Shown here: piece after piece, positions 1-11,740 of the stretch
Layout: each line of letters starts with the position of its first letter
Numbering within the stretch: position 1 is the stretch's first letter
From: Boswellia sacra
Taxonomy: Eukaryota; Streptophyta; Magnoliopsida; Sapindales; Burseraceae
DNA length: 64,000 nt
Direction of reading: 5' to 3'
NCBI GenBank assembly: GCA_013180625.2
Contig: SNVD02007645.1
Location: 223,266-287,265, forward strand
Notes under the pieces: generated by a model
Seen by the model: only the letters and a program-made list of their open reading frames with translations
The model's database searches: none
Told to the model about the DNA's origin: nothing
Made by a program: the position numbers and the translations under genes

Positions 1-650
1 ATTGTATGGCTCTCATTTACCGACATAAGTGTAGTTAGGAACCTTGATTTGTCGTAGACATATCGTGATTGGCACATTGGATACTTGAACCCATTTATAA
101 GAAGTGGTATAAATATTGGTAATAAAATAAATATAATTCATATAACTAAAATGAGCTTAAATGACACACCTTTCAATTGGAACCTCCTTGATGTGTAAAT
201 CCAATTGAGTTATAATTGAGTTATTTATCCTTATTTGATATATCAAGGGCGGATTCCCTAACCTTAGTTTTCATTGTTATTGTGTTAATTTGTCTTGTGT
301 ATTTCATTTATTCTCGTTTATTGCTTATGAGATTATTCTTTCATTTGCTATGGTAGGTTTTACCACCTATTTTCATGGTTGGTTTTACCACCTTTTATTT
401 TTGTTTTACTTTTGAATGGTTGGTTGTACCGCCTACCATCTTTACCTTTATTTATTAATATTATCTTGTTATTTATTTGAATTATTCATATCATATTTGC
501 TTACCCTTTACTTTGTAAGCTAAATCTCTTTCCCTGTGGATCGACCCTGATTTTACTGGGTTTATTACTTTGACACTCTTATACTTGGGAGATAATCCTT
601 TTTAGATGTGTCAGATAAATGACAAAAGATTTGTGTTTAGTTTTGTATCA
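1..650 (+). repeat. Degenerate retroelement-like remnant
   Basis: No open frame. Two things suggest repeat origin. A short degenerate repeat around 350-440 reads roughly 'tggttggttttaccaccta' three times. A run at about 529-550 (TTTCCCTGTGGATCGACC) resembles the stretch seen near the LTR or leader of many plant Ty3/gypsy elements. No LTR pair, primer-binding site or target duplication is visible, so class and ends are unsure. Confidence 0.3.
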
Positions 651-1111
651 GAAGACGCCTTACCATCTTTTCCAGTGAGTATGTTTCACTCAAGCTATTC
701 TCACGGTTTACTAATTATTTGCAATGTAAGCTCATTTCTCGTAGCCAAGTACATGAAAAAAGTAAATTAGTCAGATTCGATGCCATTGATTACAAAACTT
801 CAAGAAAATAAGAAAGTTTTGTACGTAGCTCAAAGAAACTCTCAAATTAGGTTCTCGGGATCAACTATTATTCCTTTGATGAATAAATTAAGGTAGCAGC
901 TAGCAGCGATTTGTCTCTGAAATTTTGTTATATGGGGGTACCACATTGGACAAAATTAATACAATTCGATGAATGAATCTATTTTCAATACTCTAAAAGT
1001 TAAAGTTCCAATTGAAAAATATATATATAATTTCGCATCTATGTAATCATGTGTTAATATATGAATTTCAACTCTATGGCTAACTTCAAAAATTTAAGAC
1101 ATTTTATATGG

Positions 1112-1153
<42 letters not shown>

Positions 1154-1174
1154 ATTAAGAAAAATATGTAATAG

Positions 1175-1219
<45 letters not shown>

Positions 1220-1690
1220 AAAAATAGTAAGATGTTTGAAAATATTCAATTCAAAGGTACAATGTTGTAACTTTTAGTATTTCTCATATATTATATTACA
1301 CATTCTTTGCATAAAATGATATCCACATATTCCAATTGAGACACTTTTCACGTGTTTTGGATATTATTTTGGATGGTTACTTTAGTACCCAATAGGGGCC
1401 TAGCGAAGAACTCTAGAAGTCAATGGAGGCTGAAATAAGTAACCCAATAAAGCCTAAGGCCTAAGAGCTCTAATAAAACTCCCACCATGGACAATGAACT
1501 ATAATAATACTTCCCCTTTCATCTCTAAAAAGAATCATCGCACACAAAGATTGTTGATCATCAATGGCAATGGTGTGACTCCAACGTGTTGAATCCAATG
1601 AGCAACAAACAAATATCAATAGAGAAACCAAGTAAAAGGCAAAATTTACCTCATGATCATTCATTCTATCTCTTTAGTACAAAACCTAGT
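651..1690. other. Intergenic, AT-rich, no gene seen
   Basis: Both strands are full of stops and the only frames are about 60 codons with no recognisable content. The stretch holds two long AT dinucleotide runs and otherwise nothing that can be supported. Confidence 0.6.
1116..1214. repeat. Paired (AT)n microsatellites
   Basis: Two nearly pure AT runs, about 1116-1148 and 1178-1214, are separated by a 30-base spacer. Such runs can form cruciforms and are prone to length change. Confidence 0.95.
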
Positions 1691-2867
1691 TGTCACACCC
1701 CAACTCTTTTAGAGCCAAAGTGCAACTACATACATTTATCCAAAACAATAAGTCCAAGATGTATAACAAAATATTAACTTTATTTTAGAAAGCAGAGTTC
1801 CAAATTCACAATCATTCATACAACAATATTCAAAAGTAATCAAAACAATGAACAACACAAAAAGGATGTCATACCAGTTTGTGTTTGCCAAGGGAACTCC
1901 ACTATTGCCATGCCACAGTCCTCCATTTCTCATCACAACTAACGGTCACCTGAGGCACATAATAAACTAATGAGTATAAACTTAGTTATAAGCAAGCTAA
2001 TTGAAGGCATTAGCAACAATCAATCAATAGAAAACCAAGTACAGAATGTAGTCACTATTCATTACTTGTCTTACAAGTAATAGTTTCTTGTTATAAAAGT
2101 CATAAAAACAGTATTCATATTACAGAGGTTACACTTCTACACCAAGTCTCGATTAGGCATCGTTGTTGAAGTACCGGAGATGTGTTTTGGGGCCAAATTT
2201 TTGTCTCAACTAACTTAAGTCGGTTAAAGGTTGCACTCCTATCCTATGCAATAACACTAGCATGCCTACGACGGTTTTTGTCTTACATGCCTTTCTTAGG
2301 CCATTCCCATCACTTATACATATATGGACTAATTTCATTTCAATATAACCTTAGGGACACTCATTACATAATGTCACAATTTGAGGCTAGTCTAACAATC
2401 CAGGGGTTATCAGGCCCATACTACCGAATTTTATACAAGGAAACACATGGTTTGGACCTCCCCTCATGTACTCAATCACATCGCATGTGACACTTTGCAT
2501 TGTGTGTGATACTTTGCGATGTCCATTATGTTGACCCAGGTATGGCAACCCAAGAGGGGGGGTGAATTGGGTTTTTATTTATCAAAACGGATTTAGAAAA
2601 CTTTTCTTAAAAGATCAAAATTATTTAACTCTTTCTTTGAGAATAAAGGTGAAGAAGATGAAAATAGAATACAATCAAGAGAATGGCAATAAAGAACAAT
2701 CACAAGTGCAAGTAAATGTAAAGAGGATAGGGATAGAGAGAGTGCAAACTCGATGTACGTGGTTCGGCAAACCTTACCTACGTCCACGGGCTCCTAGCTC
2801 CACGAGCTAAGCTTTCCACTAAGTTGTAGAAATCTTTACAATTTGCTTGATGAGCAACCTCCCAAGA

Positions 2868-3105
2868 CTTTTTCTTCCAACTCTTGATAACACCACACCA
2901 AGAGTTCTTCTTGATGAACAACCTCACCAAGGCAACTTCCTTCAACTCTTGATACACCACACCAAGAGTTCTTCTTGATGAACAACCTCACCAAGGCAAC
3001 TTCCTTCAACCCTTGATAACACCACACCAAGAGTTCTTCTTGATGAACAACCTAACCAAGGCAACTTCCTTCAACTCTTGATAACACACAACAAGAGTTC
3101 TCTCA
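2868..3105. repeat. ~65-bp tandem repeats in left copia LTR
   Basis: About three to four copies of a unit that contains CACCACACCAAGAGTTCTTC and AACAACCTCACCAAGGCAAC. Units differ by small deletions and base changes. Given the TATA position they lie in the transcribed R/U5 part of the LTR. Confidence 0.9.
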
Positions 3106-3389
3106 AGGATAACTATTATCCTTTACAATAATATCTCACTCTCACCACAATACAAGAACAAAGATAATTTTTTACAACAAAAGTATAACTCTCTTCAAAG
3201 AGTAGATAAATAATATAAAAGCTCTCTAGACTTGATATTTCTCTTACTTTTTGCTTCATAAAATGCTTCTCTTGCCCTTGTTGAATGCATAGGAGAATGG
3301 CTCCTTTTATAGGCAAACGAGATGAACTTAATCAAGTGCAGACACCAACTCCAAATTTTCTACCCACCATAAAAACCGTAATCTTGTCT

Positions 3390-4090
3390 GCCATTTTTGT
3401 CAATGTTCTGTTTGCAATTTGAAAATCTAAAAAACATAAAAGATCTGCACATTTGAATAAGCTTTCCAACGCATCAAGAATCAAGTCATTTAGATATCTG
3501 TAGCTCAAGATATGGCCAAAAAACCATTCAGTGCTCATGTGACTTGATTTTTCCTCCATGTGTCAGTCCACCGACTTGAATGATAATTCTGTCAATCTTC
3601 CGTTTGAAATTTGAATTTCTTCAAAACATAAAAGATCTTCATATTTGAATAAGATTTCCAAAACATTAAGAGTCAAAGAATTTGGATATCTCTATCTTAA
3701 GATATGGCCAAAAAACCATTCGGTGCTCATGTGAGTTGATTTTTCTTCTCTGTGTCATTCCACCGAATTGCATGTCAATTATGTCAGCCTTCCATTTGAA
3801 ATTTGAATTTCTTCAAAACATATGAAATGTGACTCATTATGTCCTCTTTCCAATGCCGCAAGAATCAAGTCATTTTGATTTTTCTAGCTCAAGATATGTC
3901 CAAAGGAGTATTCGGTGCTCATGTCAGCTACTTCCATTTGTCTTTCAACTTTCATGATGATTTGGACAACCTTGCACTTGAAATTTGAATTTCTTTAAAA
4001 CATATGAAATGTTATAAATTGAGTAAGTTTTCCAAAGGCTCAAGAATGACATTATTTGGACATTTGTAGGAAAATATATGACCAATTAAT
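3390..4090. repeat. ~190-bp degenerate repeats in left copia LTR U3
   Basis: The phrase 'ggtgctcatgt' followed by 'gaaatttgaatttctt' and 'aaaacata' returns about every 190 bases, in three to four diverged units. They lie upstream of the LTR TATA box in transcription direction, that is in U3, where repeated enhancer-like blocks are usual. Confidence 0.75.
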
Positions 4091-4322
4091 TGAACATTGC
4101 TCATGTGTCATATTCCTTGAATCAAACCTTGTTCTTAAACTTTGGTGCCTTTAACATGTAGTCTTCTCCTTAGCTTCAACACTTCATTTTAATAAGCCTC
4201 TTCTTGATTTTAAAATTATTTCAATGATCTTACTCTTGCACATAAATAAAAATGTTAGTAAATCTCAATTAATCAATGTGTATTGTTATTATCAAAATTA
4301 TCATATAGCCTTAGGGCTAACA

Positions 4323-4342
4323 ATCTCCCCCTTTTTGATGAC
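4323..4342 (-). other. Polypurine tract of copia element
   Basis: Directly inside the left LTR the plus strand reads ATCTCCCCCTTTTTGATGAC, so the minus strand is a purine run with AAAAAGGGGGA. This is the expected position and content for the plus-strand primer of a minus-oriented element. Confidence 0.85.
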
Positions 4343-4574
4343 GATAAACCAATGATTACTTTAAAATATAATCTAAAATCAAGAATGAAAATAAAATCAA
4401 CAATAAGCAAAAAGATGGCACTTGTTATGAATATAAGCAATCAATGTTATGAATATAAGCAATCCAACAATTTCTCTCCCTTTTGTTATCATCAAAAAGA
4501 TGTAATCAAATTAATTACTCCCCCTAAATATATTCTCCCCCTTAACATATGCTACCATTTAAAGATTATCATAT

Positions 4575-6300
4575 AAAAGAAAAATTAAGACATATCCAAC
4601 ATAACTACTTCTCTTCTTATTATGCAAAATATATCTTAACTAAGGGGTTTAGTCATATTTAGGTCTACAGACTAATTCCCAAACTTGATTTCTCTCAAAT
4701 TGGTTCAATTCTTCTTGCATAGCCAAAATCAAACTTTCCTCATTTTTGGCTTCTTTAAAAGATTTTGGTTCAAATTGAGAGACAAATGCAAAATGATTAC
4801 AAAAGTTCTTAAAAGAAGATCTAGTTTTCATACCTTGTGATGGTTTACCAATAATGAGATTTTTAGGGTGAGCTTTTGCATACCTCCATTCCTTTGGTAA
4901 TTCTTGGGAAGAATCATTTACTTCCTCAAGCTTTTTTTGTTGAAGTTGTAATTCATCTTGGCTCTTTTCATCAAGCCTTGATTCCTTGATTTGCCTTTCT
5001 ACCTCAACAATATCATCATCTAAACTCTTTGAAGAAATAACATTAGTTTTATCAAATTCAACATGCATAGATTCTTCAATAGTAAGAGTCTTTTTGTTAA
5101 AAACTCTATATGCTTTACTATGGTTGGAGTAGCCAACAAAAATTCCAACATCGGCTTTTGCATAAAATTTTCCAAGGTTATCCTTGATGTTTAAAATAAA
5201 ACATTTACATCCAAAACTTTAAAAAATCCAATGTTGGGTTTTCTTCCTTTCCAAAGTTCATAAGCAGTTTTCTTTATTAAAGCTCTAATATGGACTCTAT
5301 TGATTATAAAGCATGCGGTATTAACGGCTTCGGCCGAAAAATATTTTGGCAAATTATTTTCAAGTAACATGGTTCTAGCCATTTCTTGGATAGTCCTATT
5401 TTTTCTCTCAACAACACCATTTTGTTGTGGAGTTCTAGGTGGGAAAAAATTATGCTCAAAACCATTTTCATCACAAAGATTTTCAAATGCAACATTGTCT
5501 ACTTCACCACCATGATCACTCCTAATGGATACAATAGAATACCCTTTTTTATTTTGGACTCTTTTTGCAAATATTGAAAAAGCTTGTATGGCCTCATTTT
5601 TAGTATTCAAGAATAACACCCAAGTGAATCTTGAATAATCATCCACAATAACAAAAACATAATACTTTCCACCAAGGCTTTGAGTTCTTGATGGTCCAAA
5701 TAAATCCAAATGAAGTAATTGTAGAGGTTTATTTGTTGAAATAAATTTCTTTTGTTTAAAAGAAGTTCTCACTTGTTTTCCAAATTGACAAGCATTACAA
5801 ATCTTATCCTTTTCAAATTTTATTTTTGGAAGACCATCAACTAAATCATTTTTAGAAATTTTGAAATTGTGTCCATGCTAGCATCACCTAATCTTCTATG
5901 CCATAACCAAGCATCATGATTAACAATGAAACAATTTTCTACATGATCATTAACATCAATATTAATTGTATAAATATTACCACATCTATTACTAACAAAT
6001 AATGTCTTATTGTTACTAACATCCTTAATCACACATCTATTATGCTCAAAAGTAATAAAATATCCCTTATCACACAATTGACTAATGCTAATCAAATCAT
6101 GTTTTAAATCATGAACAAGCAAAACATCTTTAATAATAAGTGAAGAAGGGTTACCAATATCACCATGTCCGATTACCCTTCCTTTGGTATTATCACCGAA
6201 TGTCACATATCCTCCTTTCTTCATGATTAATCTTGAGAACTTGGAGGCATCTCCGGTCATATGCCTTGAGCATCCACTATCTAAGTGCCACTTGTGTTTG
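4575..6300 (-). pseudogene. copia pol remnant: protease, integrase, RT start, RNase H tail
   Basis: Read leftwards: the protease active-site region WHLDSGCSRHMTGD (near 6250-6290); a GAG-pre-integrase domain with WLWHRRLGDAS (about 5880); and an integrase core (5191-5772) with VIVDDYSRFTWV, SDHGGE and PQQNGVVERKNRT, in which the catalytic D-D-E carriers are present. After integrase the frame (4649-5068) ends in the first residues of the copia RT domain, with FKEA and NQVWELV. It then jumps, through CRPK, to a sequence matching the end of RNase H: TKPLS at about 4639-4653 followed by an in-frame stop, then IIRRE. RT and RNase H are therefore joined end to end with everything between deleted. 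Integrase is also split from its neighbours by frame changes. Not functional. Confidence 0.9.
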
Positions 6301-6399
6301 CCACTTTGTCTCTACAATCAACATTCAAGGAGTAACTTTTTGGTACCCAAAAGTTCTTGGGTCCTTGGGGGTTAGTTATGGTACTTTTTGGAATCCATA

Positions 6400-8016
6400 T
6401 TTGTTTCAAATTAGGATTTCTCTTAATATAGCAAGAATGCACTTTGTGTCCTTTTCTTCCACAATAAGTACATGAATGATTAGGATTATTCCTAGAAGAT
6501 GCATGAGCAAAATATTTTTAAAATACTTTTGATTTTTATGAGTTTTATATCCTAACCCTCTTTTATCAAAAACACACCTTTGGTTTTGTAACATAGAATT
6601 CAAATTTTTTGTGCTTTTTGTAAAACTATCAACAATATTTCTTAAGTCATTATTTTCCTTTTTCAAAATAGCATTTTGTTTCTCCAATTTATCAAAATCC
6701 TTTTGTTTTAAAATGTCATTTTCAGTTTTTAATAAATGTATTTGAACTTTCCAAACTTTCAAAATCTTTTTGCTTTAAAATTTCATTTTCATTTTCTAAA
6801 GCTTCATTTATTTCTACCACCTCTTCTAATTGAGATAACATGATTTTTGACTTCTTTTTAAAAGCATTAATTTTTGAATTTTGCTTATCAACTTGCACAT
6901 GTAAATTTTGGAATGCTTCAAGTAATTCATCATATGAAAGTTTAGGATCATAGTTTCGAATACTTACCTCATCTTCACTTAAAGCCATAAAGCACATGTT
7001 TGCCACTTCGCAATCTTCTCATTCGGTGGAGCTAGCTTCACTATCATCCCAATTTGTGGCTTTCATTGATTTGGATTTCTTGTTTTGACTCTTGAAGTAA
7101 GGACAATCCATCTTTACATGTCCCGGTTTCTTGCACTCATAGCAAATGACTTGATCATTTTTCTTATCTTGCTTTGAGCTTTGCTCTTTGTACTCCCTTC
7201 TAGAATTCTTCTTGAATCTTTGGTTTCTTCTAATAATCCTTTTTAGCTTTCTTGTGATGAATGCAAGATCTTCATCGTCTCCTTCATCGTCGGACTTATC
7301 ATCTTCTTTTGTTGAAGATTTGAAAGCGATATTTTTCTTTTTCTTGAAATCTTCTTCATTCTCCTTCAATGTGATTTCATGAGTCATGAGAGAACCCATA
7401 AGTTCTTCTAATGGTAGTTTGGTGAGGTCCTTTGCTTCTTGAATTGCCGTCACCTTTGGCTCCCAAGATTTTTGTAGACACCTAAGAATCTTTCTCACCA
7501 TTTCAACATTAGAATAAGATTTACCAAGAGATTTCAATCTATTAATAATATCCATAAATCTAGTAAACATTTCAAAAATTGATTCATCCGGTTTCATTTT
7601 AAAAAGCTCATAACTATGAGCTAGCATACTAATTTTGGACTCTTTAACTTGACTAGTTCTTCATGAGTTACTTCAAGTGTGTGCCATATTTCTTGTGCCG
7701 TAGAACAAGTAGATATTCTATTAAACTCATTTCTATCTAGACCACAATACAACACATTCATAGCTTTAGCATTCAAACTCAATTTCTTTTTATCATCTTC
7801 ACTAAACTCTTTAGGTTCTTTAAGCATGCATTCCCCATTTTCAATTTTGGTAGGGACAAAAGGTCCTTCCAAAACAATAGACCACAAATCATAATCAAAA
7901 AATTTCAAGAAAATACTCATTCTAGTTTTCCAATAAGAGTAATCACTTCCATTAAAAAATGGAGGTCTAGAGATAGGAAGTCCCTCAACATATGAAGTTG
8001 AATTAAAAGTTGTCAT
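6400..8016 (-). pseudogene. copia gag remnant with two CCHC knuckles
   Basis: The start at 8016 is the first Met inside the leader, about 40 bases from the primer-binding site, and opens MTTFNSTSYVEG with the FNGSDYSYWKTRM pattern of copia gag. The UBN2-like core is broken by a frameshift near 7630-7660: the first frame ends at 7621 and the second starts at 7627. A CCHC knuckle (CX2CX4HX4C, CYECKKPGHVKMDC) lies at about 7103-7144. A TGA stop follows at 7019-7021, after which the same frame continues EDCEVANMCFMALSEDE. A lysine/glutamate-rich coiled-coil region (about 6500-6960) precedes a second knuckle, CTYCGRKGHKVHSC, near 6430-6475. Gag normally forms the virus-like particle and binds the RNA; this copy cannot. 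Confidence 0.88.
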
Positions 8017-8057
8017 AGCTAAAAAATCGATTAAAATTTAAAAAATTGAGCAACCTT

Positions 8058-8069
8058 GCTCTGATACCA
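8058..8069 (-). other. Primer-binding site (initiator tRNA-Met)
   Basis: The minus strand reads TGGTATCAGAGC two bases inside the right LTR. This is the standard complement of the 3' end of plant initiator methionine tRNA and fixes the element's orientation. Confidence 0.95.
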
Positions 8070-8071
8070 CT

Positions 8072-9877
8072 TGTTGACCTAGGTATGGCAACCCAAGAGG
8101 GGGGGTGAATTGGGTTTTTATTTATCAAAACGGATTTAGAAAACTTTTCTTAAAAGATCAAAATTATTTAACTCTTTCTTTGAGAATAAAGGTGAAGAAG
8201 ATGAAATTAGAATTTATCAAAGATGCAATCAAAAGAATAATAATGATGAACAATCACAAGTGCAAGTAATGTAAAGAGGAAAGGGATAGAGAGAGTGCAA
8301 ACTCAATTTACGTGGTTCGGCAAACCTTGCCTACGTCCACGGGCTCCTAGCTCCACGAGCTAAGCTTTCCACTAAGTTGTAGAAATCTTTACAACTTGTT
8401 TGATGAACAACCTCACCAAGACTTTTTCCTTCAACTCTTGATAACACCACACCAAGAGTTCTTCTTGATGAACAACCTCACCAAGGCAACTTCCTTCAAC
8501 CCTTGATAACACCACACCAAGAGTTCTTCTTGATGAACAACCTCACCAAGGCACCTTTCCTTCAACTCATGATAACACCACACCAAGAGTTCTTCTTGAT
8601 GAACAACCTCACCAAGGCAACTTCTTCAACTCTTGATAACACACAACAAGAGTTCTCTCAAGGATAACTATTATCCTTTACAATAATATCTCACTCTCAC
8701 CACAATACAAGAACAAAGATAAATTTTTACAACAAAAGTATAACTCTCTTCAAAGAGTAGATAAATAATATAAAAGCTCTCTAGACTTGATATTTCTCTT
8801 ACTTTTTGCTTGATAAAATGCTTCTCTTGCACTTGTTGAATGCATGGGAGAATGGCTCCTTTTATAGGCAAATGAGATGAACTTAATCAAGTGAAGACAC
8901 CAACTCCAAATTTTCTGGCCACCAAAAAAATCGTAATTTTGTCTGCCATTTTTGTCAATGTTTCGTTTGAAATTTGAAAATCTTCAAAACATAAAAGATC
9001 TGAAAATTTGAATAAGCTTTCCAACGCATCAAGAATCAAGTCATTTGGATATCTGTAGCTCAAGATATGGCCAAAAAACCATTCGGTGCTCATGTGACTT
9101 GATTTTTCTTCCTTGTGTTAGTCCACCGAATTGAATGATAATTCTGTCAGCATTCCGTTTGAAATTTGAATTTCTTCAAAACATAAAAGATCTGCATATT
9201 TGAATAAGCTTTCCAAAACATTAAGAATCAAAGAAATTTGGATATCTCTATCATAAGATATGGCCAAAACACCATTCAGTGCTCATGTGAGTTGATTTTT
9301 CTTCCTTGTGTCAGTCCACCGAATTACATGTCAATTATGTCGGCCTTCCATTTGAAATTTGAATTTCTTCAAAACATATGAAATGTGCCTCATTATGTCC
9401 TCTTTCCAATGCCATAAGAATCAAGTCATTTTGATTTTTCTAGCTCAAGATATGTCCAAAAGAGTATTCGGTGCTCATGTCAGCTGCTTCCATTTGTCTT
9501 TCAACTTGCATATGATTTGGACAATCTTACACTTAAAATTTGAATTTCTTTAAAACATATGAAATGTTATAAATTGAGTAAGCTTTCCAAAGGCTCAAGA
9601 ATCATGTTATTTGGACATTTGTAGAGAAATATATGACCAATTGATTGAACATTACTCATGTGTCACATTCCTTGAATCAAACCTTGTTCTTAAACTTTGG
9701 TGCCTTTAACATGTAGTCTTCTCCTTAGCTTCAACACTTCATTTTAATAAGCCTCTTCTTGATTTTACAATTATTTCAATGATTCTAGTCTTACACATAA
9801 ATAAATATGTTAGTAAATCTCAATTAATCAATGTGTATTGTTATCATCAAAATTATCATATAGCCTTAGGGCTAACA
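8072..9877 (-). repeat. 5' LTR of the copia element
   Basis: 1,806 bp, the partner of 2529-4322. The minus-strand TATA box CTATAAAAGG at about 8858-8867 places R/U5 at 8072 to about 8830 and U3 at about 8870-9877. Tandem 65-bp repeats occupy about 8400-8660 and 190-bp repeats about 8940-9650, as in the other LTR. Unit number and small indels differ between the two LTRs. Confidence 0.95.
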
Positions 9878-10087
9878 CATTACCTTCAAGAGGTGACCCC
9901 TACACAATTTGAAGAGATGGCCCTCATGCTTCGAATTACACATCTAGAAATTAAGTTCCCTAAGATTCATAAGCATGCTTTCTATTTCCATATCACATCA
10001 TATTTCAATTCATGCCTTCAAATTTCAATCTCATAAAAACAAGCTTTCCATCCATCACATGTCAAATTCATAGGCACTATTTCATCA

Positions 10088-11740
10088 TGCCTTTTTTTTT
10101 TTGGAAAAGTTACTTAGTAATATAAATCCAAAAAAGTTATAATGTACAAAAATCCGAGGGGCATACCCCAAGAATTACAAAGGGACGTAAAGTCCAAACA
10201 AACAATCCAACAAAAAGATAGAAAATGAAGGCCACAAGCGGCCTAAACAAAGTAAAAAAGCCACAGACGGCCTTAACAACATAGAAGAGAAATGATCACA
10301 AACGGTCTTAAACATAAAAATACAAGAGCTTTAACCATTCTTATTTTTCTTCTTCTTACCCTTCTTTACCGGGGTAGCTGGGGTGTCCGAATGAGCATGG
10401 TCAATCCTATCAGATTGATCATCCTCACTGAGCCCAATCAAAGGCTCAAAACGAGTGGGAGAAGACTCAGTAGGTATCCGCCCTGAGGAAATAGATGCCT
10501 CACGATTTATAGAACATTTGATAGTGCCCAAAAGTCTACCCTCGTCAGTCGCAAAAGGAGATGGAGAATCAGAATCTGAAACTGACTATGCACTCGGAAC
10601 TGTAGTAGCCTTCGGAGGCTCAACTTGCACTGCAGAAACTTCTGGGATAGTAACTATTTTGGTGCAATCAACGACCTTGGTCACATCCTTTTCTTTTTTC
10701 AAAGGGGCACTATCAGAGGTGCTAGCCTCATTCTTATCTGGACTCGAAGTCTTTACCGATTCTGGACAACGATGACCAAACCTGCAACATTTGGGACAAT
10801 GTTTTGGAACCCACTCATATTCAACTTGAATTTGAATGGGCTCTGGAGAGAGTTTGCATCTGAACTCAAACTTCTTAATCGGAGGGTGGGTTGCATCAAG
10901 AAGAACACATACCCTCGCATATTCCAATCTAGAAAGATCAGAAGTCATCTTGTCACAAGAAATAGGCTCTCCAACCATGCTGGAAACAATACTAAGGCCT
11001 TTGGTTGTCCATAAAGGAAACGGCAGGCCATATAATCGGATCCAAACGGGAAATTCCGCTACTTGATCCGCATTAAAATTCAAATATGGATGCCAAGGCT
11101 GTAAGAAAATGTTTTTACCTCCAAACATCCAAGGACCGCGAGCAATGATAGCATGAACCTCATCCTCAGTTCGAAAACGAAAGAGGAGAAAGCCCGTGTC
11201 TGTAGAGCGGACGTCCTCTAGGCCGCTAGATTTCCATGCACGCATGGCTATCGAACGTGCAGCATGATAAGGCATCACATATCCGGGAAAGAAGCCGACA
11301 AGACATCTACGCCATTCGGCCATATTCTCATCGACAATCTCATCTAGAATCTCAAGGATTGTATCCGGTTTCTTAGGGGAAACGGGAAGCAGTTTACATC
11401 GAGTACTCGAATCGATGATTTTAATTTTGTCAGCCCAAGAGCCAGCAGTTGCCTTAGGTGGGTCCATCCAGTGAATACAAATCAAATACAATGCAAAATC
11501 ATAAAAAAAGAGATGGGAGAACGAAGGCAAACCAGTCACCGAAGCGACTTGGCTTCCAAAGTCGTAGACATCTCTTTATAAACGATAATCCACAAGGAAT
11601 CTGCAGCTCGAACAAAAGGCAAAATTGTGTGAAATAGCCTGGGGAACAATCTGGTCAGGGTTGATGAACATATATACGCTTGTTTTAAAATTCGTTCCCC
11701 CTGCTCTGTTTTAAAATAGGGGAAGGCCAGTTTCATTTCA
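10088..11740 (-). mobile_element. LINE-type insertion carrying only a DUF4283 zinc-knuckle ORF
   Basis: A poly-T run at 10092-10102 marks a poly-A tail on the minus strand, and one minus-strand gene fills most of the unit. No reverse transcriptase or endonuclease ORF is present. The 3' region (10100-10330) has short degenerate repeats of 'ccacaagcggcc'-like text. The right end, taken near 11740, is inferred from where the sequence returns to the AT-rich host element. No clear target duplication could be matched. It may be a retrotransposed copy of an L1-type ORF1 transcript or an internally deleted L1 element. Confidence 0.6.
10331..11467 (-). pseudogene. L1-type ORF1-like protein (DUF4283, zf-CCHC_4), one premature stop
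   Basis: From Met at 11467 (MDPPKATAGSWADKI) the frame holds a DUF4283-like domain, with the telling sequences RCLVGFFPGY, FRFRTEDEVHAII, GPWMFGG, LQPWHPYLNF and VWIRLYGLP. A knuckle-like run, HCPKCCRFGHRC (about 10770-10805), follows, in the manner of zf-CCHC_4. A single in-frame TAG at 10586-10588 interrupts it. The same frame then runs on to 10331, ending in a lysine-rich tail (KKGKKKKNKNG). The reading is otherwise open for about 378 codons, so the copy is recent or was under constraint. An upstream in-frame Met at 11539 would give a longer, hydrophobic start that looks unlikely. Proteins of this type bind nucleic acid in plant L1 elements; that role is known for the family, not shown here. 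Confidence 0.8.

Larger units (their letters stand above)
2529..4322 (-). repeat. 3' LTR of the copia element
   Basis: Direct repeat of 8072-9877 over its whole length, 1,794 bp. On the minus strand it carries a TATA box (CTATAAAAGG, about 3303-3312). Downstream of that in the transcript lies a ~65-bp tandem repeat, and upstream lie ~190-bp degenerate repeats. It ends at the polypurine tract. Confidence 0.95.
2529..9877 (-). mobile_element. Ty1/copia LTR retrotransposon, RT/RNase H deleted
   Basis: A complete insertion of 7,349 bp with two ~1.8 kb LTRs that begin TGTTGACC and end AACA on the plus strand. It is flanked by a perfect 5-bp target duplication CATTA (2524-2528 and 9878-9882). Transcription would run leftwards. 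The primer-binding site lies next to the right LTR and the polypurine tract next to the left LTR. The domain order on minus is gag, zinc knuckles, protease, GAG-pre-integrase, integrase, then reverse transcriptase, which is the copia order. Only the start of RT and the tail of RNase H remain, so the copy cannot move on its own. The 5-kb-plus internal region expected of a full copy is reduced to 3.75 kb. Frameshifts and stops in gag show further decay. Confidence 0.95.

Noticed and set aside
4283..4576. 97-codon plus-strand frame at the copia LTR edge
   Set aside because: It overlaps the LTR boundary and the polypurine tract, and the opposite strand carries the element's own coding sequence.
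5300..5577. Plus-strand frames opposite copia integrase
   Set aside because: They are antisense shadows of the clearly recognisable minus-strand integrase core.
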